Shown here one piece after another: positions 48,134-55,671 of a stretch of 64,000 nucleotides of DNA. Numbering within the stretch: the stretch's first letter is position 1; each line of letters starts with the position of its first letter. This stretch comes from Aequorivita todarodis (lineage in GTDB: Bacteria > Bacteroidota > Bacteroidia > Flavobacteriales > Flavobacteriaceae): assembly GCF_028561335.1 (NCBI RefSeq), contig NZ_JAQQTG010000050.1, positions 62,001-126,000 on the forward strand, given 5' to 3'. The notes under the pieces were generated by a model. It was not told where the DNA came from. It worked only from the letters and a program-made list of their open reading frames with translations, and did not search any database. Position numbers and translations under genes: made by a program.

Positions 48134-48814
48134 ATGAAGAAAAAGGATATTAAAATTTTGTTGGTTGATGACGAACCGGATATTCTTGAAATAGTTCGAT
48201 ATAATCTGGCTGCGGAAGGATACCGTGTTGAAACCGCGGAAAACGGTGTTGAGGCCATAGCACAGGCCAAAAAGCTCAGGCCGCAACTAATTATCATGGA
48301 TGTGATGATGCCGAAAATGGACGGCATTGAGGCTTGCGAGAAAATCAGGAACATACCGGAGCTTTCCGAGACCGTAATTACCTTTTTAACTGCCCGTGGC
48401 GAAGACTACTCCCAAATGGCGGGTTTTGAAGCCGGTGCCGACGATTATATAACAAAACCCATCAAACCAAAAGTGCTGGTAAGCAAAGTGAAAGCCTTGT
48501 TGCGCAGATTTAAGGAAGAAGCGGACGATGAAAAAATAAAACTCGGAAATTTAACAATCAACCGGGAGGAATATAAAATTCTGCTCGGCAAAGAAGAAAT
48601 TATCCTTCCCCGAAAGGAATTTGAACTATTGGCATTGCTTGCTTCAAAACCGGGAAAAGTCTTTAAGCGCGAAACTATTTTAGATAGCATTTGGGGCAAC
48701 GACGTGATTGTGGGCGGCCGCACCATCGACGTACATATTAGAAAGCTGCGCGAAAAAATAGGCGACGATCGATTTAAGACCGTAAAGGGAGTGGGTTACA
48801 AATTTGTAGTTTAA
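48134..48814 (+). CDS. OmpR/PhoB-family response regulator
   Basis: A 226-residue regulator. Receiver domain: KILLVDDEPDILEIVRYNL with the acidic pair, LIIMDVMMPKMDG with the phospho-Asp, and DDYITKPIKPKVL with the conserved lysine. The winged-helix DNA-binding domain follows (LPRKEFELLALLASKPGKVF, GGRTIDVHIRKLREKIGDD). It is followed after six bases by its kinase. Overall similarity to PhoB/PhoP suggests phosphate or envelope control; no target is shown. Confidence 0.94.
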   Translation: MKKKDIKILLVDDEPDILEIVRYNLAAEGYRVETAENGVEAIAQAKKLRPQLIIMDVMMPKMDGIEACEKIRNIPELSETVITFLTARGEDYSQMAGFEAGADDYITKPIKPKVLVSKVKALLRRFKEEADDEKIKLGNLTINREEYKILLGKEEIILPRKEFELLALLASKPGKVFKRETILDSIWGNDVIVGGRTIDVHIRKLREKIGDDRFKTVKGVGYKFVV

Positions 48815-48820
48815 ATCACG

Positions 48821-49858
48821 ATGAAATTTTCAAAGAAATACAGTTTTGCAGCTTCCACCGCCTTGCTCATTGCCGCATCCACGACCGTGGCAATGGGCAT
48901 TTTTATGTATGCGGTTTCTGAAATTGTTTTTCTCTGGCTGGTACTATTCTTTCTCTTTCTTTTTGCGATTTGTTTTTTACTGATTCAATATCGAATTGAA
49001 AAATTCATCTATTCCCGCATAAAAAAAATATACGAAGACGTGCGGGTGCTGGACGAAAAGATAATCCCAAAACCGTCCGTAACTACAAATATGGAGGAAT
49101 TGACCCGAGAGGTAGAACGCTTTGCGCAGGACAAGAAACTGGAGATAGAAACCCTCAACATCCGCGAAAACTACCGAAAGGAATTTATGGGAAACATTTC
49201 GCACGAGCTCAAAACGCCTTTGTTCACTGTGCAGAGTTATATCCTGACGCTGCTGGACGGCGCCATGAAAGATAAAAAGGTGCGAAAAGAATATCTGCGC
49301 CGGGCCAATAAAGGTGTGGAACGCCTAATTTATATTGTGAAGGAATTGGATATGATTGCCAAGCTGGAAGTGGGAGGTTTAGTGCTGAATAAAGAAAATT
49401 TCAACATATTGGAATTGATTCAAAACATTTTTGATTTGCTTGAAATGAAGGCTGCCAAAAAAAACATTTCCCTTGTTTTTGACAAGGAATATTCAGAGGA
49501 AATAATCGTAAAGGCAGACCGGGAGCGAATTGAACAGGTGCTTACAAACCTCATCGTAAATTCCTTGAAGTATGGAAAACAAGACGGGACCACTGAGATA
49601 AGTATTGAAAATATTTTAAAAAATAGAGTGCTGGTTCGCGTTACCGATAATGGCGAAGGTATTTTAAAAGAAAATTTGCCGCGTATTTTTGAGCGTTTTT
49701 ACCGTGTGGACAAAAGCGGCTCGCGGAAAGAGGGCGGCAGCGGTTTGGGGCTTTCCATTGTAAAGCATATCGTGGAGGCGCACAACGAAAAAATCTACGT
49801 GGAAAGCCAGTTTGGCATTGGCTCCGAGTTTTCATTTACGCTCGAAAAGGGAAAATAA
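48821..49858 (+). CDS. PhoR-like sensor histidine kinase
   Basis: A 345-residue kinase with two closely spaced N-terminal membrane helices (ASTALLIAASTTVAMGIFMYAV and IVFLWLVLFFLFLFAICFLLI) and almost no periplasmic loop, then a HAMP-like linker. HisKA: FMGNISHELKTPLFTVQSYI. HATPase boxes: NLIVNSLKYG, VTDNGEGI, RIFERFYRVDK, GGSGLGLSIVKHI. All catalytic boxes are intact. The lack of a periplasmic domain suggests sensing through the membrane or a partner. Its 3' end overlaps the convergent glycosyltransferase gene by 27 bases. Confidence 0.94.
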   Translation: MKFSKKYSFAASTALLIAASTTVAMGIFMYAVSEIVFLWLVLFFLFLFAICFLLIQYRIEKFIYSRIKKIYEDVRVLDEKIIPKPSVTTNMEELTREVERFAQDKKLEIETLNIRENYRKEFMGNISHELKTPLFTVQSYILTLLDGAMKDKKVRKEYLRRANKGVERLIYIVKELDMIAKLEVGGLVLNKENFNILELIQNIFDLLEMKAAKKNISLVFDKEYSEEIIVKADRERIEQVLTNLIVNSLKYGKQDGTTEISIENILKNRVLVRVTDNGEGILKENLPRIFERFYRVDKSGSRKEGGSGLGLSIVKHIVEAHNEKIYVESQFGIGSEFSFTLEKGK

Positions 49859-50899
49859 TTCCGAAAAATTTACGGGTTGCTGTGCCAAGGTCTTAAGCCC
49901 TTTGTAAACCGCGACTTTGTTCAACTTTTTCGGTTTAAACTTTTCTTGTTTGCAGGATGGGACTATTCCTAAATTTTTGAGTCGTTTTGCCAGATATTCC
50001 TGTTCGTATTGGCCGGGGGTGGGAACGAAGAATACATTTTTTTCTAATAGGGTTAAATCCATTATTGAAGTGTAGCCCGAACGGCAAACCACCATTTCAC
50101 TTTTATTGATAACCTCTCCCAATTCGGCGCGCTGTAGAAAATTCACCGTTTTTATGTTTTCAGAATTGTCCCAGTGCTGTTCCTCTTCAACAATACCGCG
50201 AACCAATAAAATGTTCTTTTCACTTTTCTTAAAGGCATTTTTCAGTTTTTCCTCAAAAAGCGTGCGTTGTGGTTCAGGGCCTGAAAGCAGGAGCAGGATA
50301 TCTATGGTTTTGGGAAACTCCTTTTTTTCCATTCGGCCCAGAATACCTATATATTTAATGGGAAACGGCGCTCTTTTTAAGTGGCCCAGTTTACCGCTGA
50401 GGTTTATAACCACATCATCCACATCGGGCACCCAACACACGTCAAATTTTTTAATGATTTTTTGATGCATCGCGCTGCTGAAAAAGCTAGTGCTGCCTGT
50501 TAAAACGTTAAGTTGGTGCGTAATGTAAACCGAAGGAATAGCCTTATTCCTTACCCCCAAACGGTTATCGCTGATTATGCCTTGAATTTTTCCGGTAGCG
50601 ACCATTTGGCGAATGATTTTCTTTTCAGAATTCATCGTGTTTCTTAGCTGTGGCAGTTTTAAAAGAAGCTTCCATTTAAAATGGCTTCCCTTTTTTGGAT
50701 ACGTAATATTGTATGAAGGCAATTCTACGGTTTCCAATTCGGGAAATTCCTTTTGGAGCAATAGCAGCGCCGCCCCATCGGAAGCTATCAGCACCTTAAA
50801 ATTATGGTCTAACAAGGCGCGGATTATGGGGATACAACGCGTGGCATGGCCCAAGCCCCAATTGAGCGGCGCAACCAATATGGTCTTCTTTTTTGGCAT
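49832..50899 (-). CDS. MurG-like glycosyltransferase family protein
   Basis: About 355 residues from the ATG at 50897-50899 (MPKKKTILVAPLNWGLGHATRC). GT-B fold protein: the N-terminal NWGLGHATRCIPIIRALL matches the GxGH loop of MurG/MGD-type enzymes and the C-terminal GIVEEEQHWDNSENIKTVNF...CRSGYTSIMDLTLLEKNVFFVPTPGQYEQEYLAKRL carries the donor-sugar EQ motif. The acceptor is unknown. A promoter box TACCTTTG ends six bases before the ATG, implying a nearly leaderless message. A long upstream frame extension was rejected. Confidence 0.87.
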   Translation of the reverse strand: MPKKKTILVAPLNWGLGHATRCIPIIRALLDHNFKVLIASDGAALLLLQKEFPELETVELPSYNITYPKKGSHFKWKLLLKLPQLRNTMNSEKKIIRQMVATGKIQGIISDNRLGVRNKAIPSVYITHQLNVLTGSTSFFSSAMHQKIIKKFDVCWVPDVDDVVINLSGKLGHLKRAPFPIKYIGILGRMEKKEFPKTIDILLLLSGPEPQRTLFEEKLKNAFKKSEKNILLVRGIVEEEQHWDNSENIKTVNFLQRAELGEVINKSEMVVCRSGYTSIMDLTLLEKNVFFVPTPGQYEQEYLAKRLKNLGIVPSCKQEKFKPKKLNKVAVYKGLKTLAQQPVNFSELFSLFERK

Positions 50900-50904
50900 A
50901 AAAA

Positions 50905-50912
50905 CAAAGGTA
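50905..50912 (-). promoter_or_regulatory. Promoter -7 box TACCTTTG, leaderless glycosyltransferase transcript
   Basis: Minus strand TACCTTTG fits TAnnTTTG. The expected start coincides with the ATG at 50899. Confidence 0.6.
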
Positions 50913-50965
50913 GCAATAATTGCAGCGGTGTTATATTTCCTTAATTTTACCGAAAATTTTAAACT

Positions 50966-51640
50966 TTGGGAAGTAAAAACAAACTGAGACGCTTTAAGGA
51001 AAACGAGACTTTTGCAAACGTGGTGCAACCCTCGCGCGAGGAAGTGCTGGACGATTCGCTGAAATTAAAGGGAAACTGGCGAAAGGATTTCTTCAAAAAC
51101 GAAAACCCCTTGGTTTTGGAATTGGGCTGTGGCAAGGGCGAATACTCCGTAAATCTTGCCAAGGCACATCCCGAAGTAAACTTTTTGGGAATAGATATAA
51201 AGGGCGCGCGCTTTTGGCGTGGGGCAAAAATCGCTTTGGAAGAAAACCTGAAAAACGTAGGTTTTTTAAGGACCCAAATTGAACTCGTGGACAACATTTT
51301 TGAGGAAAACGAAGTAGATGAAATCTGGATAACCTTTCCCGACCCACAGATAAAATACAAACGCACCAAGCATAGATTGACGAACGAAGATTTTCTTCAG
51401 AAATACAAAAAAATATTGAAGCCCGATGGCGTTGTTCATCTAAAAACCGACAGCGAGTTTATGCATGGCTACACGCTGGGGCTATTGCACGGGTTGGATG
51501 AAGAAATAGAATATGCCCATCACGACGTATATGGAAGCCAAGGAGCTCCGGATGCCGTAACGAACATCCAAACCTTTTATGAACGGCAATATCTGGAAAT
51601 AGGAAAGAAGATAACCTACATCCGGTTTAAGTTCCGTTAG
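50966..51640 (+). CDS. trmB: tRNA (guanine-N7-)-methyltransferase
   Basis: Methylates G46 of tRNA with S-adenosylmethionine. 224 residues from a TTG start at 50966 (MGSKNKLRRFKENETFANV); this N-terminus is conserved in flavobacterial TrmB, so TTG is the likely true start and no ATG fits. Visible: VLELGCGKGEYSVNLAKAHPEVNFLGIDIKGARFWRGA (SAM site), EIWITFPDPQIKYKRTKHRLTNEDFL, HLKTDSEFMHGYTL. It is divergent from the GT-B gene with a 66-base gap. Confidence 0.95.
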   Translation: MGSKNKLRRFKENETFANVVQPSREEVLDDSLKLKGNWRKDFFKNENPLVLELGCGKGEYSVNLAKAHPEVNFLGIDIKGARFWRGAKIALEENLKNVGFLRTQIELVDNIFEENEVDEIWITFPDPQIKYKRTKHRLTNEDFLQKYKKILKPDGVVHLKTDSEFMHGYTLGLLHGLDEEIEYAHHDVYGSQGAPDAVTNIQTFYERQYLEIGKKITYIRFKFR

Positions 51641-51678
51641 TTGGAAATTCAGTATATTCACAGAAACAACCGCCCTAA

Positions 51679-52305
51679 ATGGCAATAATTTACAATTTAT
51701 TTATAGGTTTTTTAGGCTCATTTATTGGGGTGCTTCCGCCAGGTTTGATAAATATGTATGCTGCCAAAATAAGTATGAAAGAGGGCAGAAAACGAGCCTT
51801 TCTTTTTTCGATGGGGGTGTGCATCACAGTGATGCTCCAAACATATATCGCGCTCATTCTTGCCCGTTACATAGGAAAACATCCCGATGTGGTTAGCATG
51901 CTTCAAAAAGTGGCTTTGGGCATATTTATTAGTCTTACCATTTACTTCATCTTTATAGCAAAGGATACCCGCAGGGAAATTCGCGACCACAACGAACATT
52001 CCAAAAGAAACCGCTTCTTTTTGGGGATTTTTATAGCAATGTTAAACATTTTACCAATCCCTTATTGGATCTATCTCAGCATCACTTTTTCGGCTTTTGG
52101 GATGTTTGCCTTTTCCCAACTTGAACTTTGGATGGCTGTAATAGCATCCGGTTTGGGCACTTATGCGAGCCTATCGCTTTATGTCCAGTTTTTTAGACCA
52201 AAGGAACATTCGCGTAAATTGAGCCTAAATATGAATTACGTTATAGGAATCGTTACTGCTGCAATTTCCGTTATAACATTATTGAAGATTTTAAAGGAAT
52301 TTTAA
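51679..52305 (+). CDS. LysE-family amino-acid exporter-like membrane protein
   Basis: A 208-residue membrane protein with six hydrophobic helices. The N-terminal FIGVLPPGLINMYAAKISMKEGRKRAFLFSMGVCITVMLQ matches the LysE/RhtB family loop (GxxPGPxxxxV). Transport direction is export of an amino acid or derivative; substrate unknown. It is two bases before the alkyltransferase-like gene, so probably co-transcribed. Confidence 0.88.
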   Translation: MAIIYNLFIGFLGSFIGVLPPGLINMYAAKISMKEGRKRAFLFSMGVCITVMLQTYIALILARYIGKHPDVVSMLQKVALGIFISLTIYFIFIAKDTRREIRDHNEHSKRNRFFLGIFIAMLNILPIPYWIYLSITFSAFGMFAFSQLELWMAVIASGLGTYASLSLYVQFFRPKEHSRKLSLNMNYVIGIVTAAISVITLLKILKEF

Positions 52306-52307
52306 AA

Positions 52308-52631
52308 ATGTCCAACGAAGGTTTTTTTGAAAAAGTCTATCAAGTAGCGGCGCTTATCCCGTATGGAAGGGTAACTTCCTACGGCGCAATCGCAAACTAT
52401 CTGGGGGCAGCCGGGAGTGCCAGAATGGTAGGTTGGGCCCTGAACGGAAGCAATAAAAAGGAAGTTCCCGCCCACAGGGTGGTAAACCGAAACGGCTTAT
52501 TAACCGGCAAGCACCATTTTCAGGGAACAAACTTGATGCAACAACTTTTGGAAAGTGAGGGCATTGAGGTTGTTGACAATAAAATCCAGAATTTTGAGAC
52601 TCTTTTTTGGGACCCGATGAAGGAACTTTGA
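52308..52631 (+). CDS. Alkyltransferase-like protein (ATL), MGMT family without the acceptor cysteine
   Basis: A 107-residue protein of the MGMT C-terminal domain. Visible: IPYGRVTSYGAIANYLGAAGSARMVGWAL (helix-turn-helix with the arginine finger in SARMVG), then VPAHRVVNRNGLLTGKHHF. The acceptor motif PCHRV of true O6-alkylguanine transferases reads PAHRV here, so the cysteine is alanine. Such ATL proteins bind O6-alkylguanine and hand the lesion to nucleotide excision repair instead of repairing it. An intact methyltransferase elsewhere is possible. Confidence 0.9.
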   Translation: MSNEGFFEKVYQVAALIPYGRVTSYGAIANYLGAAGSARMVGWALNGSNKKEVPAHRVVNRNGLLTGKHHFQGTNLMQQLLESEGIEVVDNKIQNFETLFWDPMKEL

Positions 52632-52636
52632 AAATA

Positions 52637-52664
52637 TTCAAAATTCAAGGTTCAAAATTCAAAA
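52637..52664 (+). repeat. TTCAAAA/TTCAAGG 7-base tandem array
   Basis: TTCAAAA, TTCAAGG, TTCAAAA, TTCAAAA directly after the ATL stop. It is the reverse complement of the unit at 44451-44480. Confidence 0.8.
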
Positions 52665-52689
52665 TCTGAATGGACAAATTCCCAAATAA

Positions 52690-54012
52690 TTACTTCTCGA
52701 ATTTTTTATCAAAGGAATCCCCTTTCCAATAATTGGCGGTTTTTTGGTTGATTTTTACTTTCTTCAGAATATTTTTTTCAACCAAACTCTCCAAATCGGT
52801 TCGTGCAGTCTGATTGGTTACTGAAAATACAGTTTCTATTTCTTTTACGGTAAAATTTCTATTTGGGTTTTCCTTTATCCAATAAAGTATCTGGGCCTGT
52901 CTATCATTAATGTTGGGTTCCTTATAAAACTGCGCCAGATTATTTGCTTCTTTTTTCTTTTTGGCGACGTATTCCTTTAAATCCTCAAAAGCTTGTGTCA
53001 AAACTTTTACTTGATAATGGATAAAATAGGTTACATCCATATCATCAATCTCGGTATATAAATAGGCATTTTCATATTGTGTTTTGCTCTTCATTATTAC
53101 GCGCGAAATTGAAAGATATTCGGTAAGCCAATAACCGTTCTTTAATAGATGCCAATAAAACAAGGCTCTCGCGGTCCTTCCGTTTCCGTCGGCAAAGGGG
53201 TGAATGTAGCCGATTAAGAAATGGAGAATACTCGCTTTAACGATGGGATGGATAAAATTTTCCTTTGGGTTATTGTTGAAAAACTCACAGAATGACCTCA
53301 TCAATCCTTCCAATTCGTTGAAGGGCGGGGGCGTATGTACAATTTCTCCCGTTAAATCATTCATTACGTGTATCTCGTCATTATTCCGAAGCACGCCCAC
53401 TTGATTCTCGTCCAAAGTCTTTTTGGTAACCAAACGGTGGATTTCAAACAATTTTTCCAGTGAAATATCTTCCTCCTTATGTTCGCTGATGTATTGGATG
53501 GTTTCGTAATTGTTCAATATCATCTGCTCGCTTTTGTTTTTTGGGGTCTTGTTTTTTCGCAACATCTCCTTCGCTTTTACGCGTGTTGTGCTGGCCCCTT
53601 CAATTTTGGAAGAGAAGATGGATTCTTCCATTAATGCGTTGGTCAGATATTTTTGTTTATCAAGTTCGTCGAGCAGTTCTTTTTTTTGGATTCCCGCGCC
53701 GAAGTTAAAGTCTAAGTAGTGAAGTTTTTGTTGGAGAAAGTCATTTATGTTATAGTTGAAGTGAATCGGTTGTCTTTTCCCAATTCGTAAATTTTTGTTT
53801 CTGAGTTGTCGTGTTGTTTTTGAAATATTCCAGAGTTGTTCCGCACCAATATTATTATCGCCTAAATATTTAACTTTATCCCAATAGAGATATTCTGATT
53901 CTATTTTAGTGAGATATTCATTGTTTACATTATTAGAGAGTGCAATTAATATTGTTGCATAAAATATATCAGTATCGGGCTCAATTTTAAATTCCGGTGC
54001 CTTCTCAATCAT
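52690..54012 (-). CDS. Fic family AMP-transferase with C-terminal winged helix
   Basis: A 440-residue class II Fic protein. N-terminal helices precede the inhibitory motif SSKIEGAST (matching (S/T)xxxE(G/N)), then the Fic core with HPFADGNGRTAR (H271 catalytic), which adds AMP to hydroxyl side chains of a target protein. The C-terminal RQAQILYWIKENPNRNFTVKEIETVFSVTNQTARTDLESLVEKNIL is a winged helix that could bind DNA, so autoregulation is plausible. Two 30-base direct repeats (54014-54043, 54070-54099) lie at its promoter. The target is unknown. Confidence 0.92.
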   Translation of the reverse strand: MIEKAPEFKIEPDTDIFYATILIALSNNVNNEYLTKIESEYLYWDKVKYLGDNNIGAEQLWNISKTTRQLRNKNLRIGKRQPIHFNYNINDFLQQKLHYLDFNFGAGIQKKELLDELDKQKYLTNALMEESIFSSKIEGASTTRVKAKEMLRKNKTPKNKSEQMILNNYETIQYISEHKEEDISLEKLFEIHRLVTKKTLDENQVGVLRNNDEIHVMNDLTGEIVHTPPPFNELEGLMRSFCEFFNNNPKENFIHPIVKASILHFLIGYIHPFADGNGRTARALFYWHLLKNGYWLTEYLSISRVIMKSKTQYENAYLYTEIDDMDVTYFIHYQVKVLTQAFEDLKEYVAKKKKEANNLAQFYKEPNINDRQAQILYWIKENPNRNFTVKEIETVFSVTNQTARTDLESLVEKNILKKVKINQKTANYWKGDSFDKKFEK

Positions 54013-54013
54013 T

Positions 54014-54043
54014 ATTTCCTAATTTTAAAAAAATTTACAAATA
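54014..54043. promoter_or_regulatory. Candidate Fic operator, copy 1
   Basis: A 30-base unit ATTTCCTAATTTT..TTTACAAATA next to the fic start codon, identical at 28 of 30 positions to copy 2 (54070-54099) and spaced 56 bases from it, about five helical turns. Confidence 0.65.
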
Positions 54044-54047
54044 TTTA

Positions 54048-54055
54048 CAAATATA
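54048..54055 (-). promoter_or_regulatory. Promoter -7 box TATATTTG for fic
   Basis: On the minus strand TATATTTG between the two 30-base repeats, so both repeats flank the promoter. Confidence 0.55.
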
Positions 54056-54069
54056 CGGTTTTTGATGAT

Positions 54070-54099
54070 ATTTCCTAATTTTGCAAAAATTTACAAATA
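54070..54099. promoter_or_regulatory. Candidate Fic operator, copy 2
   Basis: Second 30-base unit; followed by TAGGAAAT, so the whole (ATTTCCTA...TAGGAAAT, 54070-54108) is also an inverted repeat. Confidence 0.65.
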
Positions 54100-54163
54100 A
54101 TAGGAAATCATTTTCCATAAAACTTACTGCGTTCCGCTACTGAATACTGCCAACTTATTTTAG

Positions 54164-54171
54164 TATATTTG
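54164..54171 (+). promoter_or_regulatory. Promoter -7 box TATATTTG for mrp
   Basis: Fits TAnnTTTG, 34 bases before the ATG at 54206. Confidence 0.6.
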
Positions 54172-54205
54172 CACTTTAGAATGAATCTAAATATTGTGAT
54201 AAAAA

Positions 54206-55360
54206 ATGAGCATTTCAAAACAAGATATCCTGAAAGCCCTTGAAACGATTACGGTCTCTGGGGAAGGAAAAAATATGGTAGAGAGCGGTGCCGTGCAGAA
54301 TGTAGTAACCTTTGCAGATGAAATTATCGTGGACTTGAAACTTTCCACTCCGGCACTTCACATAAAAAAACGTGCCGAGGCAGATATTATTAAAACCATT
54401 CACGAAAAAGTGGATGCCAATGCCAAAGTACAGGTAAATATAAAGGTGAAAGCACCTGCAAAACCGCAAAATCCTAACTTAATTAAAGGGAAACCCATTC
54501 CGGGTATCCAAAATATAATTGCCGTGGCATCCGGAAAGGGTGGCGTGGGCAAATCTACGGTTGCTGCAAATCTTGCGGTAACGCTTTCAAAAATGGGCTT
54601 CAAGGTCGGTATTTTGGACGCAGATATTTACGGGCCTTCCATCCCGATTATGTTTGATGTGGCAATGGAAAAGCCACTTTCGGTAAATGTGGGCGGCAAG
54701 AGCAAAATGAAACCCGTGGAAAACTATGGAATAAAAATTCTCTCCATAGGCTTTTTCACCCAACCCGACCAAGCCGTTATATGGCGTGGCCCGATGGCCG
54801 CAAAGGCATTGAACCAACTTATTTTTGACGCCGCTTGGGGCGAGCTCGATTTTATGCTGATAGACCTTCCGCCGGGAACGGGAGACATTCACTTGAGCAT
54901 TATGCAGTCGTTACCAATTACGGGTGCGGTCGTGGTTAGTACGCCACAAAACGTGGCCTTGGCCGATGCTCGAAAGGGAGTGGCGATGTTCCGCCAAGAA
55001 AATATTGACGTTCCCGTTTTGGGAATCATTGAAAATATGTCCTATTTCACTCCGGCCGTCCCGATAGCTATCGGGATTCCTGAAAATAAATACTATATCT
55101 TTGGGAAAGAGGGCGCCAAACATTTGGCCGAAGATTTGGAAGTGCCATTTTTAGGTGAAGTGCCTTTGGTGCAAAGCATTCGCGAAGCAGGTGATGCGGG
55201 TAGGCCGGCAGCATTGCAGACCGCAACCCCCATTGAGGAAGCTTTTGAGGAAATCACGAGAAATGTAGTGGAGGAAACCGTGCGCAGGAACGAGAACCTT
55301 CCGCCCACCGAAGCAATAAAAATTACAACAATGGCAGGTTGCAGCGCCGTAAAAAAATAA
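54206..55360 (+). CDS. apbC: Mrp/ApbC-type P-loop ATPase, Fe-S cluster carrier
   Basis: A 384-residue cytoplasmic protein: N-terminal MIP18/DUF59-like domain (ILKALETITVSGEGKNMVESGAVQNV) and a deviant-Walker ATPase with VASGKGGVGKSTVAANLAVTL, LDADIYGPSIPIMFD and LIDLPPGTGDIHLSIMQ. Mrp proteins bind and transfer Fe-S clusters. It is one base before a NifU-C-domain gene, which supports cluster assembly. Oddity: residues 285-291 (VPIAIGI) come from an 18-base perfect palindrome (55059-55076) inserted in frame between FTPA and PENKYYIFG, where relatives normally read straight through. Confidence 0.94.
   Translation: MSISKQDILKALETITVSGEGKNMVESGAVQNVVTFADEIIVDLKLSTPALHIKKRAEADIIKTIHEKVDANAKVQVNIKVKAPAKPQNPNLIKGKPIPGIQNIIAVASGKGGVGKSTVAANLAVTLSKMGFKVGILDADIYGPSIPIMFDVAMEKPLSVNVGGKSKMKPVENYGIKILSIGFFTQPDQAVIWRGPMAAKALNQLIFDAAWGELDFMLIDLPPGTGDIHLSIMQSLPITGAVVVSTPQNVALADARKGVAMFRQENIDVPVLGIIENMSYFTPAVPIAIGIPENKYYIFGKEGAKHLAEDLEVPFLGEVPLVQSIREAGDAGRPAALQTATPIEEAFEEITRNVVEETVRRNENLPPTEAIKITTMAGCSAVKK
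55059..55076. repeat. Perfect palindrome TCCCGATAGCTATCGGGA inside mrp
   Basis: 18 bases, fully self-complementary, in frame. Related CGATAGC/GCTATCG strings occur at 44356-44373 and in the repeat at 62864-62980. Confidence 0.85.
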
Positions 55361-55361
55361 T

Positions 55362-55604
55362 ATGACAACGCAGGAACTAACAACTAAGGTAGAGCAGGCA
55401 TTGGATGAGATCCGTCCGTTTTTGCAGAATGACGGTGGCGATATCGCCCTTGTTTCAATTGAGGATGATAAAATAGTAAATGTTCAGTTGCAAGGTGCTT
55501 GCGTGGGCTGCTCGGTGAACCAAATGACCCTTAAGAGCGGCGTGGAGATGACCATTAAGAAATACGCCCCACAAATTGAAAGAGTTGTTAGCATTTCACA
55601 ATAG
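55362..55604 (+). CDS. NifU C-terminal-domain Fe-S scaffold protein
   Basis: An 80-residue stand-alone NifU C-terminal (Nfu-type) domain with the cluster-binding CVGC motif in GACVGCSVNQMTLKSGVEMTI and LQNDGGDIALVSIEDDKIV before it. It holds a [4Fe-4S] cluster between subunits and passes it on. Co-transcribed with mrp (one-base gap), the partner carrier. Confidence 0.93.
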   Translation: MTTQELTTKVEQALDEIRPFLQNDGGDIALVSIEDDKIVNVQLQGACVGCSVNQMTLKSGVEMTIKKYAPQIERVVSISQ

Positions 55605-55671
55605 TGACAACGGTCATTTTTTAACCCCAATTTCAAAACTATTTTTGAACACAATAAAGAAATAGTCTTTC

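Noticed and set aside
50902-51028. N-terminal extension of the GT-B glycosyltransferase
   Set aside because: It would run through the promoter and overlap trmB on the opposite strand; the family N-terminus begins at the ATG 50899.
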